Notes under the pieces: generated by a model | Seen by the model: the letters and a program-made list of their open reading frames with translations, nothing else | What the model was told of the DNA's origin: nothing | Databases searched by the model: none | Part shown: piece by piece, positions 6,813 through 14,140 of the stretch | Layout: every line of letters begins with the position of its first letter | Numbering within the stretch: the stretch's first letter is position 1 | Program-made: the position numbers and the translations under genes | From: Piscirickettsiaceae bacterium | GTDB lineage: Bacteria > Pseudomonadota > Gammaproteobacteria > Thiomicrospirales > Thiomicrospiraceae | DNA length: 14,424 bases | Direction: 5' to 3' | NCBI GenBank assembly: GCA_027019045.1 | Contig: JALUXI010000126.1 | Location: 1 to 14,424 of the forward strand

Positions 6813-6843
6813 TTTATTTTGCTAAAAATTTAAGGATAGAGCA

Positions 6844-7473
6844 GTGCAGCAAAAATCACAAGTACAAATGATTGATGGCGTGGTCGGGAAGCTTGAGGTG
6901 CGAGCTTCTGGATTGTCGGAGAATAAAAAAGGGTTGGCCGTGATTTGTCATCCGCATACGCTATATGGTGGCACCATGGATAATAAAGTGGTGGTGACGG
7001 TGGAGAAGGCGTTGCAGCAACAGGGATTTGCGACCGTTTGTTTCAATTTTCGAGGCGCTGGGAAAAGCGAGGGAGCCTATGATGAGGGTAAAGGCGAGCA
7101 GGCAGATCTGGCAGTGGTGGTGACTTGGGCGAAAGAGCAGATGGACGAGACCGCACACTTATTATTAGCAGGATTTTCATTTGGCAGTTTTGTCGCCACA
7201 CAAGCGCATGAAGATTTACAAGCGGATGCTTTGTTATTGGTGGCTCCGCCTGTCAGTTTATATGATTTTTCACCTTTACAGCCCAAAGTGCCTTGGCATG
7301 TGATTCAGGGCGGGGAAGATGAAGTGATTGAAGCACAGGCGGTTTTGGATTGGGTGAGAAAACAACCGAATCAGCCTGACCTTTATTGGCGAGGACAGGC
7401 GAGTCACTTTTTTCATCGACAACTGGTATGGTTACGAGGGGTGGTCTCGGTTGCTGTGAACGATTTTCATTGA
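6844..7473 (+). CDS. Small alpha/beta hydrolase (dienelactone hydrolase/CocE-like family)
   Basis: The 209-residue cytoplasmic protein has the alpha/beta hydrolase fold. Visible are the family signature CHPHTLYGGTMDNKVV (35-50), FNFRGAGKSEG (68-77), the nucleophile elbow GFSFGS with S112, an acid candidate D159 in GGEDE and H188 in ASHFF, a complete Ser-Asp-His set. Similar proteins are common, short and mostly uncharacterised, so the substrate is unknown (ester or peptide-like). The start is GTG at 6844 rather than ATG at 6868, because AAGGA (6832-6836) lies 7 bases before the GTG. It is divergent from pdxB. No terminator separates it from the efflux operon downstream, so some readthrough is possible, but that operon has a strong promoter of its own. 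Confidence 0.88.
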   Translation: MQQKSQVQMIDGVVGKLEVRASGLSENKKGLAVICHPHTLYGGTMDNKVVVTVEKALQQQGFATVCFNFRGAGKSEGAYDEGKGEQADLAVVVTWAKEQMDETAHLLLAGFSFGSFVATQAHEDLQADALLLVAPPVSLYDFSPLQPKVPWHVIQGGEDEVIEAQAVLDWVRKQPNQPDLYWRGQASHFFHRQLVWLRGVVSVAVNDFH

Positions 7474-7477
7474 AGGG

Positions 7478-7505
7478 TTTACATATTAGAAAATTCTTAT
7501 ATAAT
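7478..7505 (+). promoter_or_regulatory. Sigma-70 promoter of the tolC-hlyD-RND efflux operon
   Basis: TTTACA (7478-7483) and a perfect TATAAT (7500-7505) are 16 bases apart. The start point would be near 7512, leaving about 80 bases of leader before tolC. The spacer between the two boxes is filled by the first of two dyad operators. The promoter begins 5 bases past the hydrolase stop codon. Confidence 0.75.
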
Positions 7506-7531
7506 TCCGCCATATTAGAATTTTCTTATAT
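7482..7531. promoter_or_regulatory. Tandem operator sites of the efflux operon
   Basis: Two near-identical dyads lie 29 bp apart: 7483-7502 is ATATTAGAAAATTCTTATAT and 7512-7531 is ATATTAGAATTTTCTTATAT. They differ only at two central bases, and both are preceded by C. The first fills the -35/-10 spacer and the second covers the expected start point, an arrangement that suits a dimeric repressor. The core AGAA-N2-TTCT with flanking TATTAG/CTTATA resembles ArsR-type (BigR/SqrR-like) or TetR/MarR targets; this assignment is inference. A palindrome CTTATAAG follows at 7533-7540. Confidence 0.72.
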
Positions 7532-7593
7532 GCTTATAAGTTTGAGTTATCAAAGAGATTTAGGCATGATTAACCATTTAATGGGGTGTTGAA

Positions 7594-8994
7594 ATGAAAG
7601 TAAAACCGTTAGTGGTGGCATTGCTGGGTGCTTTGCCAATGTTTGTTTCGCCAGTACAGGCAGAGACATTGGATTTTAAGGGCTGTGTCAATGCGACATT
7701 AAATAATAATCCAAACATGGCGGTCAGCGATGCCCGTATTGCTCAAGCCGAGCATGCCTTGCAGGCGGCGAAAGCCAGCAGAATGCCGCAGATCATTGCC
7801 TCGGTGACGGTGGCTCGTTCGGATAATGCTTTAAATGTGTTTGGCATGAAATTGCAGCAACGGCAAGCGAGTTTGGGTGATTTTGGGTTTGATAATAATG
7901 TGGCAGCGCAGTTTGGTGCAGGGAACTATGGTACTGAACCTCATGACTTGAACTATCCAGGCTCCCATAATGATTTAAATACGCGTTTAGAAATCCGTTT
8001 GCCAGTCTGGAATGGCGGCAAAATTTCGGCTTATCAAGACCAAGCCAAGGCGATGGTGTTGGCAGCCAAGCAGGGGGATGCTGCAACTCAGCAATATTTG
8101 ATTTTTAATGTCTATCAGGCATATGAAGGGGTGCATACGGCACGGGCTTATATTGCGGTAGCGAAAAAAGCACTGGAAGCGGCAGATGCTTATGTGAAAA
8201 CCACGCAGAACTTGGTTGAGCAGGGTGTGGTGGTACGAAGTGAGCTGTTAAATGCCAAGGTTCATCGTGCCGAGGCAATGACCGCTTTAGAAAAGGCGAA
8301 GTCCCAAGAACAGATCGCTTTGGATAGCTTGAAGATGTTAATGAATCGTCAAGATATGACAAGCTTGGATGTTGGGGAACGAATTGCGATGACACTGCCT
8401 TATGAAGAGGTGGATGAGTTGGTTGATGTGGCTTTGGAAAATAATCCAGAGTTAGCAGCGATGGAGAAGCAGACAGTGTCTAAACAAGCCGCTGTGCGAG
8501 CTGAAAAAGCAGCGCTCTATCCCAGCTTTAATGTGATGGCAAGAAATGACTGGAACAGTGATTCTCTCTCATTGGGCGAAAGCGCTTATACCGTTGCTGG
8601 AGTGGCTGAATGGAAGCTGACCGATTTTGGGGTGACTTCTAATACGGTGGACAGAGTGCAAGCCGCTGCCAATGAGCAGAAGGCGAAGTTGCAGTCTAAA
8701 CGCAATGAAGTTCGCTTAAAGGTATTGACCGCTTGGCGTAATCTTAAAGTGGCACAGAAACAGCAAAATATGAACCGTGTAGCTGTGGCACAAGCCGAAG
8801 AGGCGCAACGCTTGATTATGAAGCGCTATAAAAATGGGGTGTCCACTATGACTGAAGTGCTGGCGACTCAAGCACAGTTGGATAAGGCGCGTGCGGACTT
8901 GGTTAAGTCGGATTATGAAGTGAATGTACAGAGAGCGCAATTACGCTTGCTCACCGGAACAATGAGTTTGGCATCATTAAAAGTTATTAAATAA
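7594..8994 (+). CDS. TolC-family outer membrane efflux channel
   Basis: This is the outer membrane channel of the tripartite pump encoded by this operon. The 466-residue product has a Sec signal peptide cleaved after A23 (SPVQA), then two outer membrane efflux protein (OEP) repeats: the first about 25-245, opening LDFKGCVNATLNNNPNMAVSDARIAQAEHALQAAKASRMPQI, and the second about 275-460, with LENNPELAAMEKQTVSKQAAVRAEKAALYPSFNVMAR. Both are rich in Ala/Gln heptads that build the periplasmic alpha tunnel. PVWNGGK and KLTDFGV mark the usual strand ends. ATG at 7594 begins the signal peptide; GGGGTG about 6 bases upstream is the only weak ribosome binding site. It is the first gene of the operon, 12 bases ahead of the adaptor gene. 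Confidence 0.94.
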   Translation: MKVKPLVVALLGALPMFVSPVQAETLDFKGCVNATLNNNPNMAVSDARIAQAEHALQAAKASRMPQIIASVTVARSDNALNVFGMKLQQRQASLGDFGFDNNVAAQFGAGNYGTEPHDLNYPGSHNDLNTRLEIRLPVWNGGKISAYQDQAKAMVLAAKQGDAATQQYLIFNVYQAYEGVHTARAYIAVAKKALEAADAYVKTTQNLVEQGVVVRSELLNAKVHRAEAMTALEKAKSQEQIALDSLKMLMNRQDMTSLDVGERIAMTLPYEEVDELVDVALENNPELAAMEKQTVSKQAAVRAEKAALYPSFNVMARNDWNSDSLSLGESAYTVAGVAEWKLTDFGVTSNTVDRVQAAANEQKAKLQSKRNEVRLKVLTAWRNLKVAQKQQNMNRVAVAQAEEAQRLIMKRYKNGVSTMTEVLATQAQLDKARADLVKSDYEVNVQRAQLRLLTGTMSLASLKVIK

Positions 8995-9006
8995 AGGGTT
9001 AGAATC

Positions 9007-10122
9007 ATGCAGTTAAAAAAAGTAAGCAGTTGGGTATTGGTGGTCTCAGCGTTGTTCGTGGCTGCGGGCTGTGAGCAGAAGTCGGAGCAAGCGAAAGAGA
9101 CGACGGTAGGCAATCAAGCTAAGCCACAAGTCATTGAGGCGCATGTGGCAGAAGTGAGTCTGGGATCTATTCCCATGACCGTGGTCGTACCTGGAGCCGT
9201 GGTGCCAGATCAAAAGGCGAAGATTGCCTCTCGTCTAATGGGGTATATCAAAGAGATCAATGTTAAAGTCGGGCAGAAGGTTAAAGCAGGGCAGCTACTC
9301 TTTACCATTGATCCAACGGATATTAAGTCAAAAATCACACAGGCAGAAGCAGCTTATCAGCAGGCCAAAGCGGCTTTTGAGGATGCAAAACTGGATTATG
9401 AACGCTTTACTAAACTGTACAAAGAGGATTCCGTTTCTAAACAGCAGTATGACAAGATCCGTTTGCAATATAGTGTGGCACAAGAAAATTTAGCAGCGGC
9501 AGTCTCTGGGTTGCAGCAAGCCAAGTCTCAATTGAAGTACGCCCATGTGAAAGCCCCCTTTGATGGTGTGGTGGTGAAGAAGTTGGCTTCGGCAGGGGAT
9601 TTGGCGGCGCCTGGGCATCCTATTTTGGTGTTGGAGAATTTGAGCTCTTTGAGTGTGCAGACGCAAGTCTCTAATGATTTATTTGCCTCTTTGCATATCG
9701 GTGATAAGGCAATTGTGGAAATTGAAGGACGGGATAAGCCTGAAGTGGGCACAATCTATGCACTCGTGAGTGCGGCTGACCCTAAAACACGGACGCATAC
9801 CGTCAAGTTGAGCCTGAAAAATGTGAAGAATGTGAATTCTGGGACTTTTGCGCGAGTCATCTTTAATAAGGGCAATCGTCAAGCAATTGTGGTACCTCAC
9901 TCAGCAATTGTCAATCGCTCAGGGATTCAAGGGGTATTCGTATTAGATGACACCAATCATGCGTACTTCCGGATGGTGCGTCCTGGTATGAGCATTGGGC
10001 CTTTGGTGGAAATTCAAGCAGGGCTAAGCTTGGGCGAGCGCATTGTTGTGGATCATAATCAGAGTCTGTTGAATGGGGATCTGGTTAAGCCACTTCCTGT
10101 CTCGAATGCAGCCGCTAAATAA
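9007..10122 (+). CDS. RND efflux periplasmic adaptor (HlyD/MFP family), lipoprotein
   Basis: The membrane fusion protein links the inner membrane pump to the TolC-type channel. The 371-residue product has a lipoprotein signal peptide (FVAAGC, lipidated C22). It then shows the usual order: the first half of the lipoyl domain (about 70-105, KIASRLMGYIKEINVKVGQKVKAGQLL), an alpha hairpin (about 110-175, with YERFTKLYKEDSVSKQQYDK), the second lipoyl half (LKYAHVKAPFDGVVVKKLASAGDL), a beta barrel (about 215-290) and a membrane-proximal domain (VVPHSAIVNRSGIQGVFV onwards). ATG at 9007 has AAAGGG about 9 bases upstream. It starts 12 bases after the tolC-like stop and ends 15 bases before the pump gene, so the three are co-transcribed. 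The substrate cannot be read from the adaptor. Confidence 0.94.
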   Translation: MQLKKVSSWVLVVSALFVAAGCEQKSEQAKETTVGNQAKPQVIEAHVAEVSLGSIPMTVVVPGAVVPDQKAKIASRLMGYIKEINVKVGQKVKAGQLLFTIDPTDIKSKITQAEAAYQQAKAAFEDAKLDYERFTKLYKEDSVSKQQYDKIRLQYSVAQENLAAAVSGLQQAKSQLKYAHVKAPFDGVVVKKLASAGDLAAPGHPILVLENLSSLSVQTQVSNDLFASLHIGDKAIVEIEGRDKPEVGTIYALVSAADPKTRTHTVKLSLKNVKNVNSGTFARVIFNKGNRQAIVVPHSAIVNRSGIQGVFVLDDTNHAYFRMVRPGMSIGPLVEIQAGLSLGERIVVDHNQSLLNGDLVKPLPVSNAAAK

Positions 10123-10137
10123 TTGAGGTGTGTTGAG

Positions 10138-13100
10138 ATGTCAGCAAATCAGACAGAAAATCAGGAAAGCAAATTGAATATTGCGGGCAAGATTGCTCAG
10201 GCATTTATTCACTCTAAAATCACGATGATGATTGTGATTGCCATCACGCTCGCTGGGGTGTTGGCCTATATGGTGACACCAAGAGAATATAATCCACAAA
10301 TCGTGGTGCCAGCGGCGAATATTATTGTGCCAAAAGGGGGAGCAACGCCAACCGAAGTAGAAAATATGGTGGTCAAGCCGCTTGAGTCGATTATGAATGC
10401 CTTGCCAGGGGTGGATCACACTTTCGGTTATGCGTCGAATGACTTTGGCGTGGTGACGGTACAGTTTAAGGTGGGTGAAGACCAGATCAATAGCTTGGTG
10501 AAATTGTATAACCAGGTGATGCAGAATATGGACAAAATGCCGCCCGAAACTCAGCAACCGATTATTCGTCCAATCAATGTAGATGATGTGCCGATTCTCA
10601 CCTTGGCGGTCACTTCAGATAAGCTCAGTCCAATGGCGTTGCGAGATGTCTCATTAAAGTTGGTTGAGAATCTGCGTAATGTTCCAGGCGTCTCCTTTAC
10701 TAAAGTGGTGGGTGGACAGAAGCGAGCGATCAATGTTTGGTTGGATGCTCAAAAAATTGCCCCCACAGGTTTGACACTGGATCAAATCAGCAAGATGTTG
10801 AAGGGCAGTAATGTTTCTCTGCCAGTTGGCTCTTTGGTGAATAACAATAAAGAGCATTTGGTACGGGTGAATGGCTTCTTGGGCAGTGCAAAAGAGGTGG
10901 GTGAAATCGTGATTGGCATTGTCAATGGTCGTCCGATTTACCTTAAAGACATTGCACGAGTCGAAGATGGCCCGCTTGAAGAGGAAAAATATACCCGTAT
11001 CGGTTTTGGCCCCAATGGCGCGATTCACACCAAAGGGGAACAGCCAGCGGTAACTATTACCATTGCCAAAAAACCAGGCACCAATGCGGTGACGGTGGCC
11101 AATGCCGTCTTGGAAAAAATCGATTTCTTGAAAAAGGCGGTCTTGCCTGCGGATGTGCAGATTGCTTTGACCCGTAATGACGGGGAAAAAGCAAATGCAG
11201 CGGTGAACTTATTGATGGAGCACTTGGGGATTGCGGTCGGTTCGGTCATTGTAATTCTGGTGCTGTTCTTAGGTTGGCGTGAAGCGGGTATTGTGACGCT
11301 CACTGTGCCATTGATTTTATTTGTGGTGCTGTTTGTCGGCTATGTCTCTGGGCAAACCATTAACCGTATTACACTTTTTGCTTTGATTTTGTCACTCGGT
11401 CTGCTGGTGGATGCAGCGATTGTGGTGATTGAAAATATTCACCGTCACATTCATGAGGGGTTTGACCCTAAACAGTTTGATAAGGTGTTGATTCAAGCAA
11501 CTAATGAGATTGGAAATCCGACCAATGTGGCAACGCTAGCGGTGATTTTGGCTTTCATCCCCATGCTATTTGTGACGGGTATGATGGGGCCGTTTATGGC
11601 ACCGATTCCATTTAATGTGCCTGTGGCGATGATCGCCTCTTTGGTGATTGCTTATATGTTAGTGCCTTATCTCTCCTATCGTCTGCTCGGTAAAAAAGCG
11701 ATTAAGGAGATGCAGGAACGGGAGAGCTTGGAAGAGCTACATCCACACAAAGAAGACTGGATGCAGAAGCTCTATGTGAAGTCGATTACGCCTTTGCTAG
11801 AAAGTAAATTTAAAGGTTCAATCTTTATGTATAGCGTACTGGGCTTGCTATTCGTGGCATTGGCTCAGCCCGCACTGCAGTTCTTGCGTTCCGATGGCAT
11901 GAATAACCCCTTACATCCACTCGGTGTGGAAGTGAAGATGTTGCCTTATGACAATACCAGTACATTCTTGGTACAGGTGGATATGCCTGAAGGCACGGCT
12001 GTTGAAGCGACTGATCAGGTGGCAACTGAGGTGAATAAGATTCTAAAAAACACACCTTTTGTGACCAATTACAGCACCTTCTTAGGGACGCACGCCCCCA
12101 TTGATTTTGCAGCACTGGTGCGTGGCGACATGATTAAAGAGGGGTCGAATTTAGCACAGATTCGGGTCAACTTGGTCTCTAAGCATGAGCGGGATCTCTC
12201 TTCTCACCAAATCGTCAGTGAGCTCAATGAAAAGCTGGATGCGGTGCGTAAGAGCTTCCCAGATGCGAAGATTAAGTTATATGAAACCCCTCCTGGGCCG
12301 CCTGTGACTAATCAAATTTTGGCAGAACTCTATGGGCCAAACTATGAAACCTTGCGCAAAGCGGCGAAAGAGGTGGATGCGAAGTTTGAGAAAATCTACG
12401 GTATGATCAATGTCGATGACTCAGTCACCGATGACATGAAGAGTTATCAGATCAATATCGACCGTGTTGAAGCCAATTTGCTAGGTGTGGTGCCTGCAGA
12501 AGTTGGCAAGATGTTGAGAGACTATATTAACGGTTTTAAACTCGGTTATATGCACTTGGATAATGCCCGTGAGCCTGTCAATATCGTGGTACGGCTGCCA
12601 AAAGCAGAAAGAACGGTGCCTGAGCAGTTGATGTCACTGCGTGTTCAGTCTCGTTCAGGAGCCTCTGTGCCATTGGCATCGATTGCTTCGATTAAAGAGG
12701 TGGTGCATGCCAAACCCATTGTTGATCGTGATCAGCATAAGACGGTCATGGTTGGAGGTGAACTGTTGAAGTCTAGCCCTGTTTATGCGGTGCTGTCATT
12801 GGATAAAATGCTTGATGGTGTGAAGTTGCCTGAAAGTGGGGTGACCTTCCATACGGCCAACTTAGGTTTTGTGGAAGCCCAGCCGAAGGATGTGATGGAT
12901 TACACCTTGCTTTGGGGCGGTGAGATGCGTCTGACCTTGGATGTCTTCCGTGATATGGGGAGTGCATTCATTGTGGCGCTAGTCTTTATCTATCTGATTT
13001 TGGTTGGATACTATAAGTCCTTTATGATGCCTGTCATCGTAATGGGGGCGATTCCACTAACCATGATTGGGGTGTTCCCAGGTCACTGGCTGACACATCA

Positions 13101-13452
13101 AGCCTTCACCGCTACTTCCATGATTGGGGTGATTGCCTTGGCGGGAATTGTGGTGCGAAACTCACTGCTATTGATTGACTTTATCTTGGCCTACCGTGCA
13201 GAAGGTCGGCCTTTGAAAGAAGCGGTGATTGAAGCAGGAAAAGTGCGTTTCCGCCCAATTCTGTTGACCGCTTTGGCGATTATCTTCGGTTCAATGATTA
13301 TGATAACCGACCCCGTATTCGGTGGTTTGGCCGTCTCCTTAATCTTTGGAACCTTGTCGTCAACTCTATTAACGCTTTTGGTCATTCCACTGCTCTACTT
13401 CATCTGGCAGTACTACCAACTGCCCAAAGAAGAGCGACCAGCGATTAAATAA
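10138..13452 (+). CDS. RND-family efflux transporter permease subunit (AcrB-like, variant proton relay)
   Basis: This is the inner membrane proton-driven pump of the operon. It has 1104 residues, a little longer than AcrB (1049). TM1 is about 27-46. Two porter regions follow (YNPQIVVPAANIIVPKGGATPTEVENMVVKPLE near 51-83, and after TM7). TM2-6 start near 362, and the final TM8-12 block runs from about 935 to 1093. The TM4 motif is LVDAAIVVIENIHRH: D425 is kept, but the second Asp of AcrB (D408) is A426. In TM10 the AcrB Lys (K940) is replaced by R1007 (GIVVRNSLLLIDF). VDAAIV resembles heavy-metal (CusA-type) pumps, but the rest looks more like AcrB, so the substrate class is open. ATG at 10138 has GAGGTG 7 bases before it; an in-frame TTG at 10123 is less likely. 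Confidence 0.94.
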   Translation: MSANQTENQESKLNIAGKIAQAFIHSKITMMIVIAITLAGVLAYMVTPREYNPQIVVPAANIIVPKGGATPTEVENMVVKPLESIMNALPGVDHTFGYASNDFGVVTVQFKVGEDQINSLVKLYNQVMQNMDKMPPETQQPIIRPINVDDVPILTLAVTSDKLSPMALRDVSLKLVENLRNVPGVSFTKVVGGQKRAINVWLDAQKIAPTGLTLDQISKMLKGSNVSLPVGSLVNNNKEHLVRVNGFLGSAKEVGEIVIGIVNGRPIYLKDIARVEDGPLEEEKYTRIGFGPNGAIHTKGEQPAVTITIAKKPGTNAVTVANAVLEKIDFLKKAVLPADVQIALTRNDGEKANAAVNLLMEHLGIAVGSVIVILVLFLGWREAGIVTLTVPLILFVVLFVGYVSGQTINRITLFALILSLGLLVDAAIVVIENIHRHIHEGFDPKQFDKVLIQATNEIGNPTNVATLAVILAFIPMLFVTGMMGPFMAPIPFNVPVAMIASLVIAYMLVPYLSYRLLGKKAIKEMQERESLEELHPHKEDWMQKLYVKSITPLLESKFKGSIFMYSVLGLLFVALAQPALQFLRSDGMNNPLHPLGVEVKMLPYDNTSTFLVQVDMPEGTAVEATDQVATEVNKILKNTPFVTNYSTFLGTHAPIDFAALVRGDMIKEGSNLAQIRVNLVSKHERDLSSHQIVSELNEKLDAVRKSFPDAKIKLYETPPGPPVTNQILAELYGPNYETLRKAAKEVDAKFEKIYGMINVDDSVTDDMKSYQINIDRVEANLLGVVPAEVGKMLRDYINGFKLGYMHLDNAREPVNIVVRLPKAERTVPEQLMSLRVQSRSGASVPLASIASIKEVVHAKPIVDRDQHKTVMVGGELLKSSPVYAVLSLDKMLDGVKLPESGVTFHTANLGFVEAQPKDVMDYTLLWGGEMRLTLDVFRDMGSAFIVALVFIYLILVGYYKSFMMPVIVMGAIPLTMIGVFPGHWLTHQAFTATSMIGVIALAGIVVRNSLLLIDFILAYRAEGRPLKEAVIEAGKVRFRPILLTALAIIFGSMIMITDPVFGGLAVSLIFGTLSSTLLTLLVIPLLYFIWQYYQLPKEERPAIK

Positions 13453-13474
13453 ATCGCACATGATGAAAACCAAG

Positions 13475-13499
13475 AAACGGAGCCTCGGCTCCGTTTTTT
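13475..13499 (+). terminator. Rho-independent terminator of the efflux operon
   Basis: AAACGGAGC (13475-13483) pairs with GCTCCGTTT (13488-13496) in a perfect 9-bp stem, with a 4-base loop and a T run to 13499. It lies 22 bases past the pump's stop codon and isolates the higBA pair from the operon. Confidence 0.92.
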
Positions 13500-13517
13500 A
13501 TTTCATGGTTGCACGGT

Positions 13518-13534
13518 ATTCATGCATGTATAAT
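13518..13534 (+). promoter_or_regulatory. higBA promoter -10 with overlapping palindromic operator
   Basis: TATAAT at 13529-13534 is a perfect -10, but no good -35 exists at 16-18 bases. The palindrome ATTCATGCATGTAT (13518-13531, symmetric except one base pair) overlaps the -10 and is the likely site for HigA autorepression. A start point 6-8 bases after the -10 falls almost on the higB ATG at 13543. Confidence 0.55.
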
Positions 13535-13542
13535 GTTGCTTT

Positions 13543-13833
13543 ATGATAGTTTCATTTGGTAATCGGACAACATCTGATTTATTTCATGGCGTTTCAAGTC
13601 GTCGGACTCGGCAGATACCTCATCAAATTAAAGAGGTGGCATTGTATAAACTGGATTTGCTCAATGCGGCACAATCCTTAGATGATTTACGCTCCCCGCC
13701 TGGGAATCGACTTGAGTCGTTAAGAGGTGAACTGAGTGACTTTTATAGTATTCGTATTAACAAGCAGTGGCGTATTATATTTAGATGGTCAGGCTCAGGC
13801 GTATACGATGTTGAGATTGTAGATTATCATTAA
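13543..13833 (+). CDS. higB: Type II toxin, RelE/HigB family
   Basis: HigB-type toxins are ribosome-dependent mRNA endonucleases, neutralised by the antitoxin encoded next to them. The 96-residue product has the family layout from MIVSF, through AAQSLDDLRSPPGNRLESLRGELSDFYSIRIN (61-91 in part) to QWRIIFRW and the C-terminal VEIVDYH, whose terminal His is conserved in HigB. Length is normal and no key part is missing. The toxin comes before the antitoxin, as is usual for higBA. No Shine-Dalgarno precedes the ATG, and the -10 ends only 8 bases upstream, so the message is probably leaderless or nearly so. It follows the efflux terminator directly, so the pair looks like a separate cassette. Confidence 0.92.
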   Translation: MIVSFGNRTTSDLFHGVSSRRTRQIPHQIKEVALYKLDLLNAAQSLDDLRSPPGNRLESLRGELSDFYSIRINKQWRIIFRWSGSGVYDVEIVDYH

Positions 13834-13848
13834 AGCGAAGGAGAATAT

Positions 13849-14139
13849 ATGATTCCACAGAGTCGAACAGCAACGCATCCAGGTGTGATTCTGCTTAAAG
13901 AGTTTCTTGAGCCTTTAGGCCTTTCACAAAAGGCGTTGGCTGAGCATATTGGGATTCCCGTTCAACGAGTGAATGAAATTGTACGGGGAAAAAGGGGTAT
14001 TTCGCCTGAAACGGCATGGCTTTTTTCAGAAGCCCTCAATACTTCACCTGAATTTTGGTTAAGCTTGCAGGCGAATTATGATTTATCTCGGCACAAGCCG
14101 ACTCAGCATGTGACGCCTTTGGTGTTATCAGCAGTATAG
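13849..14139 (+). CDS. higA: Antitoxin of the HigA family (XRE-type helix-turn-helix)
   Basis: HigA binds and neutralises HigB and normally represses the shared promoter. The 96-residue product opens with THPGVILLKEFLEPLGLSQKALAEHIGIPVQRVNEIVRGKRGISPETA, a helix-turn-helix of the HigA/VapI type (about 25-65), and continues with ALNTSPEFWLSLQANYDLSRHK, the family's conserved second half. It begins 15 bases after the higB stop with a strong AAGGAG (13838-13843) 5 bases ahead of ATG. That contrasts with the absent site at higB and favours excess antitoxin. Its stop codon is one base ahead of a candidate start for the xerC-like gene, which suggests co-transcription or translational coupling. Confidence 0.93.
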   Translation: MIPQSRTATHPGVILLKEFLEPLGLSQKALAEHIGIPVQRVNEIVRGKRGISPETAWLFSEALNTSPEFWLSLQANYDLSRHKPTQHVTPLVLSAV

Positions 14140-14140
14140 G

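Noticed and set aside
7386..7592. 68-codon plus-strand open frame across the efflux promoter
   Set aside because: It overlaps the hydrolase gene and runs through the promoter and both operators; its translation resembles no known protein.
10123..10137. TTG start that would add five residues to the RND pump
   Set aside because: GAGGTG in this stretch is the ribosome binding site for ATG 10138 at good spacing.
10141..10557. 138-codon minus-strand open frame opposite the RND pump gene
   Set aside because: The pump's reading frame is unmistakable here; the antisense frame is His/Trp-rich with no domain resemblance and no ribosome binding site.
13509..13534. TTGCAC with TATAAT as a full -35/-10 promoter for higBA
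   Set aside because: The spacer is only 14 bases, too short for sigma-70; only the -10 is retained in the call.
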